NCBI RefSeq assembly: GCF_041365695.1
Contig: NZ_JBGFSJ010000003.1
Coordinates: 124,001-188,000 of the forward strand
Source of the DNA: Rhodosalinus sp041365695
GTDB taxonomy: Bacteria; Pseudomonadota; Alphaproteobacteria; Rhodobacterales; Rhodobacteraceae
Length of the DNA stretch: 64,000 nt
Direction: 5' to 3'
Positions 7,618 through 16,051 of this stretch are shown here, piece after piece. How positions within the stretch are numbered: the stretch's first letter is position 1; each line of letters begins with the position of its first letter. Both the position numbers and the translations under genes were made by a program. The notes below the pieces were generated by a model. That model worked only from the letters and a program-made list of their open reading frames with translations, searched no databases and was not told the DNA's origin.

Positions 7618-8826
7618 ATGAACCGGGTGGTCATCACCGGGGCGGGCACGATCAATCCGCTCGGGCACTCGGTGCCGGAGACGCTCGAGGCCATGCGCGA
7701 GGGACGTTGCGGGATCGGCCCGCTCGAGTTCCGCGACGTCGAGCGGCTTTCGATCCGGATCGGCGGGCAGGTGAAGGGGTTCGAGGCGGAGGGGCATTTC
7801 AACCGCCAGCAGATGGCGCTTTACGACCGCTTCACGCAATTCACCCTGATCGCCGCGCGCGAGGCGATCGGGCAGGCGGGGCTGGAATTCGCCGGCGAGA
7901 TCGCGGCGACTGCGGGGGTGGTGCTCGGCACCGCCGGGGGTGGCGTGTCCACCTGGGACGAGAATTACCGCAGCGTCTACGAGGACGGAAAGAACCGCGT
8001 GCATCCCTTCGTGGTGCCGAAGCTGATGAACAACGCGGCCGCCTCGCATGTGTCGATGGAATACAATCTGAAGGGGCCTTCCTTCACCGTCTCGACCGCC
8101 TGCGCCTCCTCGAACCACGCCATGGCGCTGGCCTTCCAGATGGTGCGGCTCGGCATGAGCAAGGTGATGGTGACCGGCGGCTCCGAATCGATGATGTGTT
8201 TTGGCGGCGTGAAGGCGTGGGAAGGCCTGCGCGTGATGAGCCGCGACGCCTGCCGTCCGTTCTCGGCCAACCGCAACGGCATGGTGCAGGGCGAGGGCGC
8301 GGGCGTGTTCGTGCTGGAGGAGTACGAGCACGCGCGCGCGCGCGGCGCCGAGATCCTCGCCGAGGTCGTGGGCTTCGCCATGACCTCGGACGCGGCCGAC
8401 ATCGTCATGCCTTCCAAGCAGGGGGCGGCGCGGGCCATGTCGGGGGCGTTGCGCGACGCGCGCGTCCCGTTGGAGAGCGTGGGCTACATCAACGCCCATG
8501 GCACCGGCACCGCCGCCAACGACAAGACCGAGTGCGCCGCCGTCGCCGACGTCTTCGGCCCGCACGCCGATCACCTGATGATCTCTTCGACGAAGTCCAT
8601 GCACGGCCACCTGATCGGCGGCACCGGCGCGGTGGAACTGCTGGCCTGCATCATGGCGCTTCGGGACGGGGTGATCGCGCCCACCATCGGCTACGAGGAG
8701 CCCGACCCCGAATGCGCCCTAGACGTGGTGCCCAACGTCGCGCGCGAGGCCGAGGTCGAGGTCGCGGTGTCGAACGCCTTCGCCTTCGGCGGTCTGAACG
8801 CCGTGCTGGCGCTGCGCAGGGTGTGA
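7618..8826 (+). CDS. Beta-ketoacyl-ACP synthase, FabF/NodE-like
   Basis: The 402-residue protein is a thiolase-fold condensing enzyme. The catalytic Cys is in STACASSNH, and the two histidines are in NAHGTGT and KSMHGHLIGG, giving the Cys-His-His triad of elongating FabF-type synthases; GGLNA closes the fold near the C-terminus. It condenses malonyl-ACP with an acyl chain. An ATG close to the end of the acp gene was chosen because family members begin with a VVITGAG strand; an earlier in-frame start would overlap acp by 149 bases. Third gene of the lpxD-acp-kas operon, it probably lengthens the chain carried by the neighbouring ACP. The operon ends at a hairpin repeat. Confidence 0.92.
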   Translation: MNRVVITGAGTINPLGHSVPETLEAMREGRCGIGPLEFRDVERLSIRIGGQVKGFEAEGHFNRQQMALYDRFTQFTLIAAREAIGQAGLEFAGEIAATAGVVLGTAGGGVSTWDENYRSVYEDGKNRVHPFVVPKLMNNAAASHVSMEYNLKGPSFTVSTACASSNHAMALAFQMVRLGMSKVMVTGGSESMMCFGGVKAWEGLRVMSRDACRPFSANRNGMVQGEGAGVFVLEEYEHARARGAEILAEVVGFAMTSDAADIVMPSKQGAARAMSGALRDARVPLESVGYINAHGTGTAANDKTECAAVADVFGPHADHLMISSTKSMHGHLIGGTGAVELLACIMALRDGVIAPTIGYEEPDPECALDVVPNVAREAEVEVAVSNAFAFGGLNAVLALRRV

Positions 8827-8876
8827 CGCCGGCGCGCGCGTGCCGCGCGCATCGTGTCGAGGCGCGTTCCGCGCCG

Positions 8877-8934
8877 GCGAGGGGCGCTGCCCCTCGCGCT
8901 CCCCGGAGTATTTTCACCAAGAAGAAGCAGGAGC
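8877..8934. repeat. Dispersed hairpin/GAGTATTT-AAGAAGAAG element, copy 1
   Basis: A perfect 9-bp GC stem (GCGAGGGGC with GCCCCTCGC, loop GCT; 8877-8897) is followed by the core CCCCGGAGTATTTTCACC and AAGAAGAAGCAGGAGC (8901-8934). Closely similar cores follow similar hairpins at 21312-21386 and 61247-61309, always in the same plus-strand orientation. Copy 1 lies between two convergent genes (kas and mnmA), so the hairpin may serve as a transcription terminator for both. The function of the conserved tail is unknown to me. Confidence 0.75.
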
Positions 8935-8986
8935 GGTGCGTTTTCGATGGTCTGCCGGCACGGCCCGTGCGGCCGGACCCTGCCCG

Positions 8987-10132
8987 TCAGCGTCCGCGCC
9001 AGATCCAGCCGCCGCCCAGCACGCGGGTGCCGCCCGTTTCGTAGAAGACACAGGCCTGGCCGGGGCTCACGCCTTCCTCGGGGGCGAGAAGCTCCACCTC
9101 CGCCTCGGTCTCGGAGACCGGGCGCAGGATCGCCTCTGCCGGCGGGCGGGTGGAGCGCACGCGCACGGACACCGCGCGCTCCGCCTCGTCGGTGAAGGCG
9201 CCGTCGCCGATCCAGTTCACCTCGCGCACGGGCACCTTGCGGGTGGCGAGCATGGTTTTCGGGCCCACGATCACGCGCCGCCCGTCGACGTCGAGCTTCA
9301 CGACGTAGAGCGGCTCGTCGAGGCCGCCGATGCCGAGGCCGCGGCGCTGGCCGATCGTGTAGTGGATCACCCCGCGATGTTCGCCGAGGACGCGCCCGTC
9401 GGCGTGCACGATCTCCCCGGGCTCCGCCGCGCCGGGGCGGAGCTTCTCGATCACCGCGGCGTAGTCGCCGTTCGGCACGAAGCAGATGTCCTGGCTGTCG
9501 GGCTTGTCGGCCACGGGAAGGCCGTAGCGCGCGGCGAGCGCGCGGGTTTCGTCCTTGGAGGTGAGATGCCCGAGCGGGAAGCGCAGATAGCCGAGCTGCT
9601 CCCGCGTGGTGGAGAACAGGAAGTAGCTCTGGTCGCGCGCGCCGTCGGCGGCCATGTGAAGCTCGGGCCCGCCGGGGCCGGTCTTGCGCCGGATGTAATG
9701 GCCCGTGGCCATGCAGTCGGCGTCGAGGTCCTTCGCGGTCTCCAGCAGGTCGCGGAACTTCACCCGCTCGTTGCAGCGGATGCAGGGCACGGGCGTGGCG
9801 CCGGCAAGGTAGCTGTCGGCGAACTCGTCGATCACCGCCTCGCGGAACGTGTTCTCGTAGTCGAGCACGTAGTGCGGGAAGCCCATCGCCTCGGCCACGC
9901 GGCGCGCATCGTGGATGTCGCGGCCGGCGCAGCACGCGCCCTTCTTCGCGAGCGCCGCGCCGTGATCGTAGAGCTGCAGCGTCACGCCCACGACGTCGTA
10001 GCCGTCCTCGGCGAGGCTGGCGGCCACGACGGAGCTGTCGACGCCGCCGGACATGGCGACGACCACGCGCGTCTCGGCCGGCGCCTTGGGCAGACCGAGG
10101 GAGTTCAGCTCTGGGTGACGGTCGAGGGGCAT
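8987..10132 (-). CDS. mnmA: tRNA 2-thiouridine synthesizing protein MnmA
   Basis: The 381-residue protein has the PP-loop AMSGGVDSSVV near residue 27, a CCAGRD motif, and the two catalytic cysteines in PCIRCN and DSQDICF. MnmA adenylates and thiolates U34 of tRNA-Lys, -Glu and -Gln, taking sulfur from a relay of donor proteins. The ATG was chosen because family members begin with a short leader before the PP-loop; an upstream in-frame ATG would add 22 unusual residues. It is transcribed alone, diverging from sciP. Confidence 0.95.
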   Translation of the reverse strand: MPLDRHPELNSLGLPKAPAETRVVVAMSGGVDSSVVAASLAEDGYDVVGVTLQLYDHGAALAKKGACCAGRDIHDARRVAEAMGFPHYVLDYENTFREAVIDEFADSYLAGATPVPCIRCNERVKFRDLLETAKDLDADCMATGHYIRRKTGPGGPELHMAADGARDQSYFLFSTTREQLGYLRFPLGHLTSKDETRALAARYGLPVADKPDSQDICFVPNGDYAAVIEKLRPGAAEPGEIVHADGRVLGEHRGVIHYTIGQRRGLGIGGLDEPLYVVKLDVDGRRVIVGPKTMLATRKVPVREVNWIGDGAFTDEAERAVSVRVRSTRPPAEAILRPVSETEAEVELLAPEEGVSPGQACVFYETGGTRVLGGGWIWRGR

Positions 10133-10251
10133 AATGCGCTCCTTTGAAGCCTGCGAAATATAGGAAAATGCGCCGTACTCGCAACCCTCGCGTTTCACCG
10201 GCTGTTAAACGCGCCCGCGCGAAGTTAGCCGCGTCAAGGAGAGTGAGGCGG

Positions 10252-10530
10252 ATGTATCTGAAAAAGGTGGATGGCCCGCGAGCCGTGACGCTTCCCGACG
10301 GGCGCGTGATGACCCGCGCCGACCTGCCACCCGCCAACACGAGCCGGTGGGTCGCGTCGCGCAAGGCCGCCGTCGTCCGGGGCGTGACCTGTGGGCTGAT
10401 TTCGCGCGCTGACGCGCTGCGGCGCTATGGCCTCAGCGACGAGGAGTTCGACGGCTGGGTGGCCGCGGTGAAGGAACATGGCGAAAGCGCCCTCAAGGCG
10501 ACGGCGCTCAGAAAATACAGACAACTTTAG
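10252..10530 (+). CDS. sciP: CtrA inhibitor SciP (DUF1153)
   Basis: A 92-residue helix-turn-helix protein that fits the DUF1153/SciP family: an N-terminal YLKKVDGPRAVTLPDG strand region, then SRWVASRKAAVV and a C-terminal LRKYRQL tail. In Caulobacter SciP binds CtrA and DNA and blocks activation of CtrA-dependent promoters in G1 cells. The start has AAGGAGA upstream at slightly long spacing. It lies 95 bases ahead of ctrA on the same strand, an arrangement I associate with Rhodobacterales, so regulator and inhibitor may share transcripts or cross-regulate. Confidence 0.92.
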   Translation: MYLKKVDGPRAVTLPDGRVMTRADLPPANTSRWVASRKAAVVRGVTCGLISRADALRRYGLSDEEFDGWVAAVKEHGESALKATALRKYRQL

Positions 10531-10625
10531 ATTGCGGGCGCGCGCGTCATGCTTATGATAACGGTACATTAACCTTTCTTGTTCACGGTGCGTTTCATCC
10601 GGAGCGAAGGAATGGAGCCTGGCCG

Positions 10626-11348
10626 ATGCGCGTGTTGCTGGTGGAAGACGATCCGACGACGTCGAAGAGCATCGAGATGATGCTGACCCACGCGAACCTG
10701 AACGTCTACTCCACCAACCTGGGCGAGGAGGGCATCGATCTCGCGCGGCTTTACGATTACGATCTCATCTTGCTGGATCTCAACCTGCCGGACATGACCG
10801 GCCACGAGGTCCTGCGCCAGCTTCGCACGGCGCGCATCGCCACGCCGATCCTGATCCTGTCGGGCTCCGACGATACCGAGAGCAAGATCAAGGGCTTCGG
10901 CTTCGGGGCGGACGACTACATGACGAAACCGTTCCACCGCGACGAGCTCGTGGCGCGCATCCACGCCATCATCCGCCGCTCCAAGGGCCATTCCCAGTCG
11001 GTGATCCGGACGGGGAAGGTGGCGGTCAACCTCGACGCCAAGACGGCGGAGGTGGACGGCAAGCCCGTCCACCTGACCGGCAAGGAATACCAGATGCTCG
11101 AGCTCCTCTCGCTCCGGAAGGGCACGACGCTTACCAAGGAGATGTTCCTCAATCATCTTTACGGCGGCATGGACGAGCCCGAACTCAAGATCATCGACGT
11201 GTTCATCTGCAAGCTGCGCAAGAAGATCGCCGAGGCGACGGGCGGGGCCACCTACATCGAAACGGTGTGGGGGCGGGGCTATGTCCTTCGTGACCCCCAA
11301 CCCGAGGCCAGTGACGTCGTGGCCCGGTCGTTCGCCGCGAACGCCTGA
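10626..11348 (+). CDS. ctrA: Cell-cycle response regulator CtrA
   Basis: The 240-residue OmpR-class regulator has a receiver domain with the acidic pocket VEDD and phospho-acceptor Asp51 in LLDLNLPD, and a winged-helix DNA-binding domain with LTKEMFLNHLYGG and KIIDVFICKLRKK, which is diagnostic of CtrA. CtrA is the master alphaproteobacterial regulator of cell cycle, motility and (in Rhodobacter) gene-transfer-agent genes. A GGAG lies nine bases before the ATG. The 95-base leader contains TTAACC (10569-10574), which matches a CtrA/SciP half-site, but no second half at seven bases. No CckA or ChpT is encoded in the window. Confidence 0.96.
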   Translation: MRVLLVEDDPTTSKSIEMMLTHANLNVYSTNLGEEGIDLARLYDYDLILLDLNLPDMTGHEVLRQLRTARIATPILILSGSDDTESKIKGFGFGADDYMTKPFHRDELVARIHAIIRRSKGHSQSVIRTGKVAVNLDAKTAEVDGKPVHLTGKEYQMLELLSLRKGTTLTKEMFLNHLYGGMDEPELKIIDVFICKLRKKIAEATGGATYIETVWGRGYVLRDPQPEASDVVARSFAANA

Positions 11349-11423
11349 TCGCGCGACGCCCCCACTGGACCGCGCGGGCCTGCGCGCCTATCACTTCTCC
11401 CGGATTGCAGTCGGGAGGCGCGG

Positions 11424-13700
11424 GTGGCCCCGAAAGACCCTGAAGCGACGCCGGTCGAGGCGCTGAGCCGGGACGAGGCCGCGACCGAACTCCAGCGCCT
11501 TGCGCAGGCGATCGCGCGGGCGGATGCGGCCTATCACCGCGACGACGCTCCCGAGATCAGTGACGCCGACTACGACGCGCTCAAGCGGCGCAACGCCCGG
11601 ATCGAGGCGCGTTTTCCCGACCTCAAGCGCCCCGACAGCCCCAGCGAGCGGGTGGGCGCGCCCCCCACCGAAGGCTTCGCCAAGGTCGTTCATTCGGTGC
11701 GGATGCTTTCGCTCGCGAATGCCTTCGACGACGAGGAAATCACCGAGTTCGACGCCCGCATCCGGCGCTATCTGGGGCTCGCCGCCGACGCGCCGCTGGC
11801 CTACACCGCCGAGCCCAAGATCGATGGGCTGAGCCTTTCGCTGCGCTACGAGGCCGGGGGGCTCGTGCAGGCGGCGACGCGCGGTGACGGCACCGAGGGG
11901 GAGGACGTGACCCGCAACGTCCGCACCATCGGCGAGATCCCAGAAAGGCTGGAGGGCGGCCCCGATCTCCTCGAGGTGCGCGGCGAGGTCTACATGGCGC
12001 ATGCCGATTTCGAGGCGTTGAACGCGCGCCAGGAAGCGGCGGGCCAGAAACGCTTCGCCAATCCGCGGAACGCCGCGGCGGGCAGCCTGCGCCAGCTTGA
12101 CCCTTCCGTCACCGCCGGCCGCCCGCTCCGCTTCTTCGCCTATGGCTGGGGCGCGCTCTCGGCGCCGCTCGCCGAGACGCAGATGGGCGCGATCGAGCGT
12201 CTCTCGGCGCTTGGCTTCCCGACGAACCCTCTCACCGCGCTCTGCGACGGACCCGGCGAGATGCTTGCCCGCTACCGCGAGGTCGAACGGCGCCGCGCCG
12301 CGCTTGGCTATGACATCGACGGCGTCGTCTACAAGGTGAACGACCTTGCGCTGCAAGAGCGGCTCGGCTTCCGGTCCACCACGCCCCGCTGGGCCATCGC
12401 CCACAAGTTTCCCGCCGAACTCGCCTGGACGCAGCTCGAGGCGATCGACATTCAGGTGGGCCGCACCGGCGCGCTTTCGCCCGTGGCGCGGCTGGTCCCG
12501 GTCACGGTGGGCGGGGTCGTCGTGTCAAACGCGACGCTGCACAACGAGGATTACATCGCGGGGCGCGATTCGCAGGGCAACCCGATCCGCGACGGAAAGG
12601 ACATTCGCGTGGGCGACTGGGTGCAGGTCTACCGCGCCGGCGACGTGATCCCGAAACTGGCGGACGTGGATCTCTCGCGCCGGCCGGAGGGCGCCACCGC
12701 CTATGTCTTCCCGACGAGCTGCCCCGAATGCGGCTCGGACGCGATCCGGGAGGAGGGGGATTCGGTGCGCCGCTGCACGGGCGGGCTGATCTGCCCCGCT
12801 CAGGCCATCGAGAAGCTGAAGCATTTCGTCTCGCGCGCGGCCTTCGATATCGAGGGGCTGGGCGCGAAGCAGGTGGAGCAGTTCTACCTCCTGGGCTGGA
12901 TCCGCGAACCCGCGGACATCTTCACCCTCGCCGCGCGCGACGCGGCGGGCGAGAAGGCGCTGGTGGCGCCGCAAGAGGTTCTCGCGGGCCTTCACGACGA
13001 AGAGCGCGGCGAAGCGCGGGAGCGCCTCGCCGATGCGCTGGGGCTCGAGGGATTCGACCGCGAGGAGGTCGCACGGACCTTCGAGCGCCGCAGCCGCACG
13101 CCCCTCTCCGAGCAACTCGGCTGGGGTGAAAAGAGCGTGAGAAATCTCTTCGATGCCATTGAAGAGCGTCGTGAAATTCCCATCGAACGAATGATTTTCG
13201 CGTTGGGCATCCGGCATGTCGGCGAGACGGCGGCACAGCTTCTGGCGCGCCACTATGGCCGCTGGGAGGCGTTCCTTGCGGCCATGGACGCGGCGACGGA
13301 CCAGGCCGGCCCGGCCTGGGACGATCTGCTGTCCATCGACGGGGTGGGCGCGGTGCTCGCCCGCTCGCTCGTCACCTCCGTGACCCAGGATGCCGAGCGC
13401 GCCTCCATCGACCGGCTGGCCCGGGAACTGACCGTGCTGGAGGCGGAGCAGCCCGACACGGAGGGCAGCCCGGTCGCGGGCAAGACCGTCGTCTTCACCG
13501 GCACGCTGGAGAAGATGACCCGCGCCGAGGCCAAGGCGCGGGCGGAAAGCCTGGGCGCCAGGGTGTCGGGCTCGGTCTCGGCAAAGACCGATCTTCTGGT
13601 TGCCGGCCCGGGCGCGGGCTCCAAGGCGAAGAAGGCCACCGAGCTCGGCGTCGAGATCATCGACGAGGACGATTGGCTGAAGCTGATCGGCGCCGCATGA
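11424..13700 (+). CDS. ligA: NAD-dependent DNA ligase LigA
   Basis: The 758-residue protein has the Ia domain, the adenylation motif EPKIDG (Lys132 carries AMP), an OB fold, a Cys4 zinc finger (CPECG...CTGG.ICP), helix-hairpin-helix repeats and a C-terminal BRCT domain (GKTVVFTG...DDWLKLIG). It seals nicks in replication and repair using NAD. It is longer than the approximately 670 residues of E. coli LigA because of about 45 extra residues between the zinc finger and the HhH region. The start is a GTG preceded by GGGAGG, the only well-placed initiation signal. It overlaps recG by four bases. Confidence 0.96.
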   Translation: MAPKDPEATPVEALSRDEAATELQRLAQAIARADAAYHRDDAPEISDADYDALKRRNARIEARFPDLKRPDSPSERVGAPPTEGFAKVVHSVRMLSLANAFDDEEITEFDARIRRYLGLAADAPLAYTAEPKIDGLSLSLRYEAGGLVQAATRGDGTEGEDVTRNVRTIGEIPERLEGGPDLLEVRGEVYMAHADFEALNARQEAAGQKRFANPRNAAAGSLRQLDPSVTAGRPLRFFAYGWGALSAPLAETQMGAIERLSALGFPTNPLTALCDGPGEMLARYREVERRRAALGYDIDGVVYKVNDLALQERLGFRSTTPRWAIAHKFPAELAWTQLEAIDIQVGRTGALSPVARLVPVTVGGVVVSNATLHNEDYIAGRDSQGNPIRDGKDIRVGDWVQVYRAGDVIPKLADVDLSRRPEGATAYVFPTSCPECGSDAIREEGDSVRRCTGGLICPAQAIEKLKHFVSRAAFDIEGLGAKQVEQFYLLGWIREPADIFTLAARDAAGEKALVAPQEVLAGLHDEERGEARERLADALGLEGFDREEVARTFERRSRTPLSEQLGWGEKSVRNLFDAIEERREIPIERMIFALGIRHVGETAAQLLARHYGRWEAFLAAMDAATDQAGPAWDDLLSIDGVGAVLARSLVTSVTQDAERASIDRLARELTVLEAEQPDTEGSPVAGKTVVFTGTLEKMTRAEAKARAESLGARVSGSVSAKTDLLVAGPGAGSKAKKATELGVEIIDEDDWLKLIGAA

Positions 13701-15787
13701 GCACGCGGCCCGAGCCGCTCTTCCCGCTTTTCGCAGAGCTCGAGTCGCTGGACGGGGTCGGCCCCAAGACCGCCCGGGCCCTGGCGCAGATGGGGGTGGA
13801 GCGGCCGCGCGACCTGCTCTTCGCGCTGCCGCACTCGGTGATCGACCGGCGCCGCCGCGACACGGTGCAGGGCGCGGAACTGCCCGCGGTTCTGACGGTC
13901 GAGGTGACGGTGGGCACGCATCGCGCGCCGCGCCAGCGCTCGGGCGCCTACCGCGTGCAGGTCGAGGACGCGGCGACGGGCTTTCAGCTCGTCTTCTTCC
14001 ACGCCCGGCCGGATTACCTGCAACGCGTCCTTCCGCCCGGAAGCCGCCGGATCGTCTCCGGCAAGGTGGAATTGTTCGACGGCATCGCGCAGATGGTCCA
14101 TCCCGACCACATCCTGCCGCCCGAGGAGGCGGGCGAGATGCCGGAGTTCGAGCCGGTCTATCCGCTCACCGCCGGGGTGACGCAGAAGACGATGGCGCGC
14201 GCCGTGCGGGCCGCGCTCGCCCGCGCGCCGGACCTGCCCGAATGGATCGACCCGGTGCAGAAGGCGCGCGCGGCCTGGCCCGGCTGGCGCGACGCGCTCG
14301 CCGCCGCCCACGCGCCCGAGGGGCACGTGGATCTCGCGGCCACCGCGCCCGCGCGCGAGCGGCTCGCCTATGACGAGTTCATGGCCCATCAGCTGACCCT
14401 CGCGCTGGCCCGGGCGCGGCTGCGGCGCGGCAAGGGGCGGGAGACCCACGGCACCGGAGCCTTGCAGGCGAAGGTTCTGGAAAACCTGGAGTTTCGCCCG
14501 ACCGCGGCCCAGACCCGCGCGGTCGAGGAGATCGCCGCCGACATGCGCGCGCCGCGGCGGATGAACCGGCTTCTCCAGGGCGACGTGGGCGCGGGCAAGA
14601 CGCTGGTGGCCTTCCTCGCCCTGCTGATTGCGGTGGAGGCGGGCGGGCAGGGCGTGATGATGGCGCCGACCGAGATCCTCGCCCGCCAGCACCTCGAGGG
14701 GCTGCGCCCGCTCGCCGAGGTGGCGGGTGTGCGGCTGGAGATCCTCACCGGGCGGGACAAGGGCGCGACACGCCAGGCGAAGCTCGTCGCGCTCGCCGAG
14801 GGCGGGATCGACGTGCTGGTGGGCACCCACGCCGTTTTCCAGAAGGATGTGGCGTTCCACGACCTGCGGCTCGCGATCGTGGACGAGCAGCACCGCTTCG
14901 GCGTGCGCCAGCGGCTGGAGCTTGGCCGCAAGGGCGCGCGGGCCGATGTTCTGGTGATGACCGCGACGCCGATCCCGCGCAGCCTGTCGCTGGCGCAGTA
15001 CGGCGACATGGACATCTCGCTGCTTGACGAGAAGCCGCCGGGCCGCCAGCCGATCCGCACCGCCATGGTTTCCACCGCGCGGGGCGAGGAGGTGGTGGAC
15101 CATCTGCGCCGCGCCGTGGCCGATGGGCGGCAGGCCTACTGGGTCTGCCCGTTGGTTGAAGAGAGCGAGGCGGTGGACCTCATCGCCGCCGAGGACCGGT
15201 TCGGCCGGCTCCGCGCCGCGCTCGGTGAGGGGGTGGTGGGCCTCGTCCACGGGCAGATGCCGCCCGAGGACAAGGACGCGGCGATGGCGCGGTTCCAGTC
15301 GGGCGAGACGAAGGTGCTGGTCGCCACCACCGTGATCGAGGTGGGCGTGAACGTGCCCAACGCCACGATCATGGTGATCGAGCGCGCGGAGATCTTCGGC
15401 CTTGCCCAGCTTCACCAGCTGCGCGGCCGGGTGGGGCGGGGGAGCGGGGCCTCGACCTGCCTTCTGCTCTACCAGGCGCCGCTTTCGGACTCCGCGGCGC
15501 GGCGGCTCACCACGCTGCGCGACACCGAGGACGGCTTCCGGATCGCCCAGGTGGACCTCGAGATGCGCGGGGCGGGCGACCTTATCGGGACGGCGCAATC
15601 CGGCCTGCCGCGGTTTCGCGTGGCGGAGGTGGAGCGGCAGGCCGCGCTGATGGCGATCGCCCAGTCCGACGCAAGGCGCCTGCTGGCCGACGACCCGACG
15701 CTGGAGACGGCGCGGGGCCAGGCGGCGCGGACGCTTCTGTGGCTGATGGGGCAGGACGAAGCGCTTCGCCTGATCTCCGTGGGCTGA
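13697..15787 (+). CDS. recG: ATP-dependent DNA helicase RecG
   Basis: The 696-residue protein has the N-terminal wedge domain (SLDGVGPKTARALAQMG), then superfamily 2 helicase motifs: Walker A GDVGAGKT, DEQH box (IVDEQHRFGV), TATPIPRSL, and motif VI QLRGRVGRG. RecG reverses stalled forks and processes recombination intermediates. The ATG overlaps the ligA stop as ATGA, so the two are translationally coupled in a replication/repair operon. Just downstream is a GTTC-N7-GTTC site controlling a separate microprotein gene. Confidence 0.96.
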   Translation: MSTRPEPLFPLFAELESLDGVGPKTARALAQMGVERPRDLLFALPHSVIDRRRRDTVQGAELPAVLTVEVTVGTHRAPRQRSGAYRVQVEDAATGFQLVFFHARPDYLQRVLPPGSRRIVSGKVELFDGIAQMVHPDHILPPEEAGEMPEFEPVYPLTAGVTQKTMARAVRAALARAPDLPEWIDPVQKARAAWPGWRDALAAAHAPEGHVDLAATAPARERLAYDEFMAHQLTLALARARLRRGKGRETHGTGALQAKVLENLEFRPTAAQTRAVEEIAADMRAPRRMNRLLQGDVGAGKTLVAFLALLIAVEAGGQGVMMAPTEILARQHLEGLRPLAEVAGVRLEILTGRDKGATRQAKLVALAEGGIDVLVGTHAVFQKDVAFHDLRLAIVDEQHRFGVRQRLELGRKGARADVLVMTATPIPRSLSLAQYGDMDISLLDEKPPGRQPIRTAMVSTARGEEVVDHLRRAVADGRQAYWVCPLVEESEAVDLIAAEDRFGRLRAALGEGVVGLVHGQMPPEDKDAAMARFQSGETKVLVATTVIEVGVNVPNATIMVIERAEIFGLAQLHQLRGRVGRGSGASTCLLLYQAPLSDSAARRLTTLRDTEDGFRIAQVDLEMRGAGDLIGTAQSGLPRFRVAEVERQAALMAIAQSDARRLLADDPTLETARGQAARTLLWLMGQDEALRLISVG

Positions 15788-15803
15788 TGGCCGCGAGCGG
15801 AAT

Positions 15804-15828
15804 GTTCGCGAATGTTCCTAAAAAGTTC
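15804..15828 (+). promoter_or_regulatory. Candidate LexA operator (GTTC-N7-GTTC) ahead of the 40-residue microprotein
   Basis: Three GTTC tetramers start at 15804, 15814 and 15825. The second and third are separated by exactly seven bases (ctaaaaa), which matches the alphaproteobacterial SOS operator GTTC-N7-GTTC. The first is one base short of the same spacing. A TTTACA hexamer directly follows (15829-15834) and may be part of the promoter. The site lies 61 bases upstream of the microprotein start. About one such match is expected by chance in 64 kb, so the position is the main argument. Confidence 0.6.
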
Positions 15829-15889
15829 TTTACAAGGCGGGTGGGGTGTGAGAACAAAGGGTCAACGAAGCCATGCAGGAGGCACCGCC

Positions 15890-16012
15890 ATGATGACCCA
15901 GATCGCCGACATTCTTCGCCGCCAGCCGGCGGCCGTCGTCGAGGACATGGCCGGTGTCGTCGCGCTCGCCGTCATTCTTGTCGGCGCGCTGCACCTGCCG
16001 GGGCTCGTCTGA
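15890..16012 (+). CDS. 40-residue single-pass membrane microprotein, probably SOS-induced
   Basis: The 40-residue frame begins ATG ATG after a very good AGGAGG (15876-15881). The product has a short basic N-terminus (TQIADILRRQPAAVVED) followed by a hydrophobic helix (about residues 21-40, ending HLPGLV), so it should sit in the inner membrane with the N-terminus in the cytoplasm. I recall similar short proteins in related roseobacters but no known function. The LexA-type site upstream, the strong ribosome site and the terminator downstream suggest a regulated single-gene unit. By analogy it could be a SidA-like division inhibitor or a TisB-like membrane peptide; that is inference. Confidence 0.72.
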   Translation: MMTQIADILRRQPAAVVEDMAGVVALAVILVGALHLPGLV

Positions 16013-16051
16013 TCTGCCTCGCGGTCCGCGAATGAAAGGCTCCCTGCGCAT

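Noticed and set aside
10569..10585. Full CtrA operator upstream of ctrA
   Set aside because: Only one TTAACC half-site was found; no TTAA occurs seven bases away.
15804..15817. First GTTC pair (GTTC-N6-GTTC) as a separate SOS site
   Set aside because: The spacing is one base short of the known operator; only the second pair fits, so it is treated as part of the same site.
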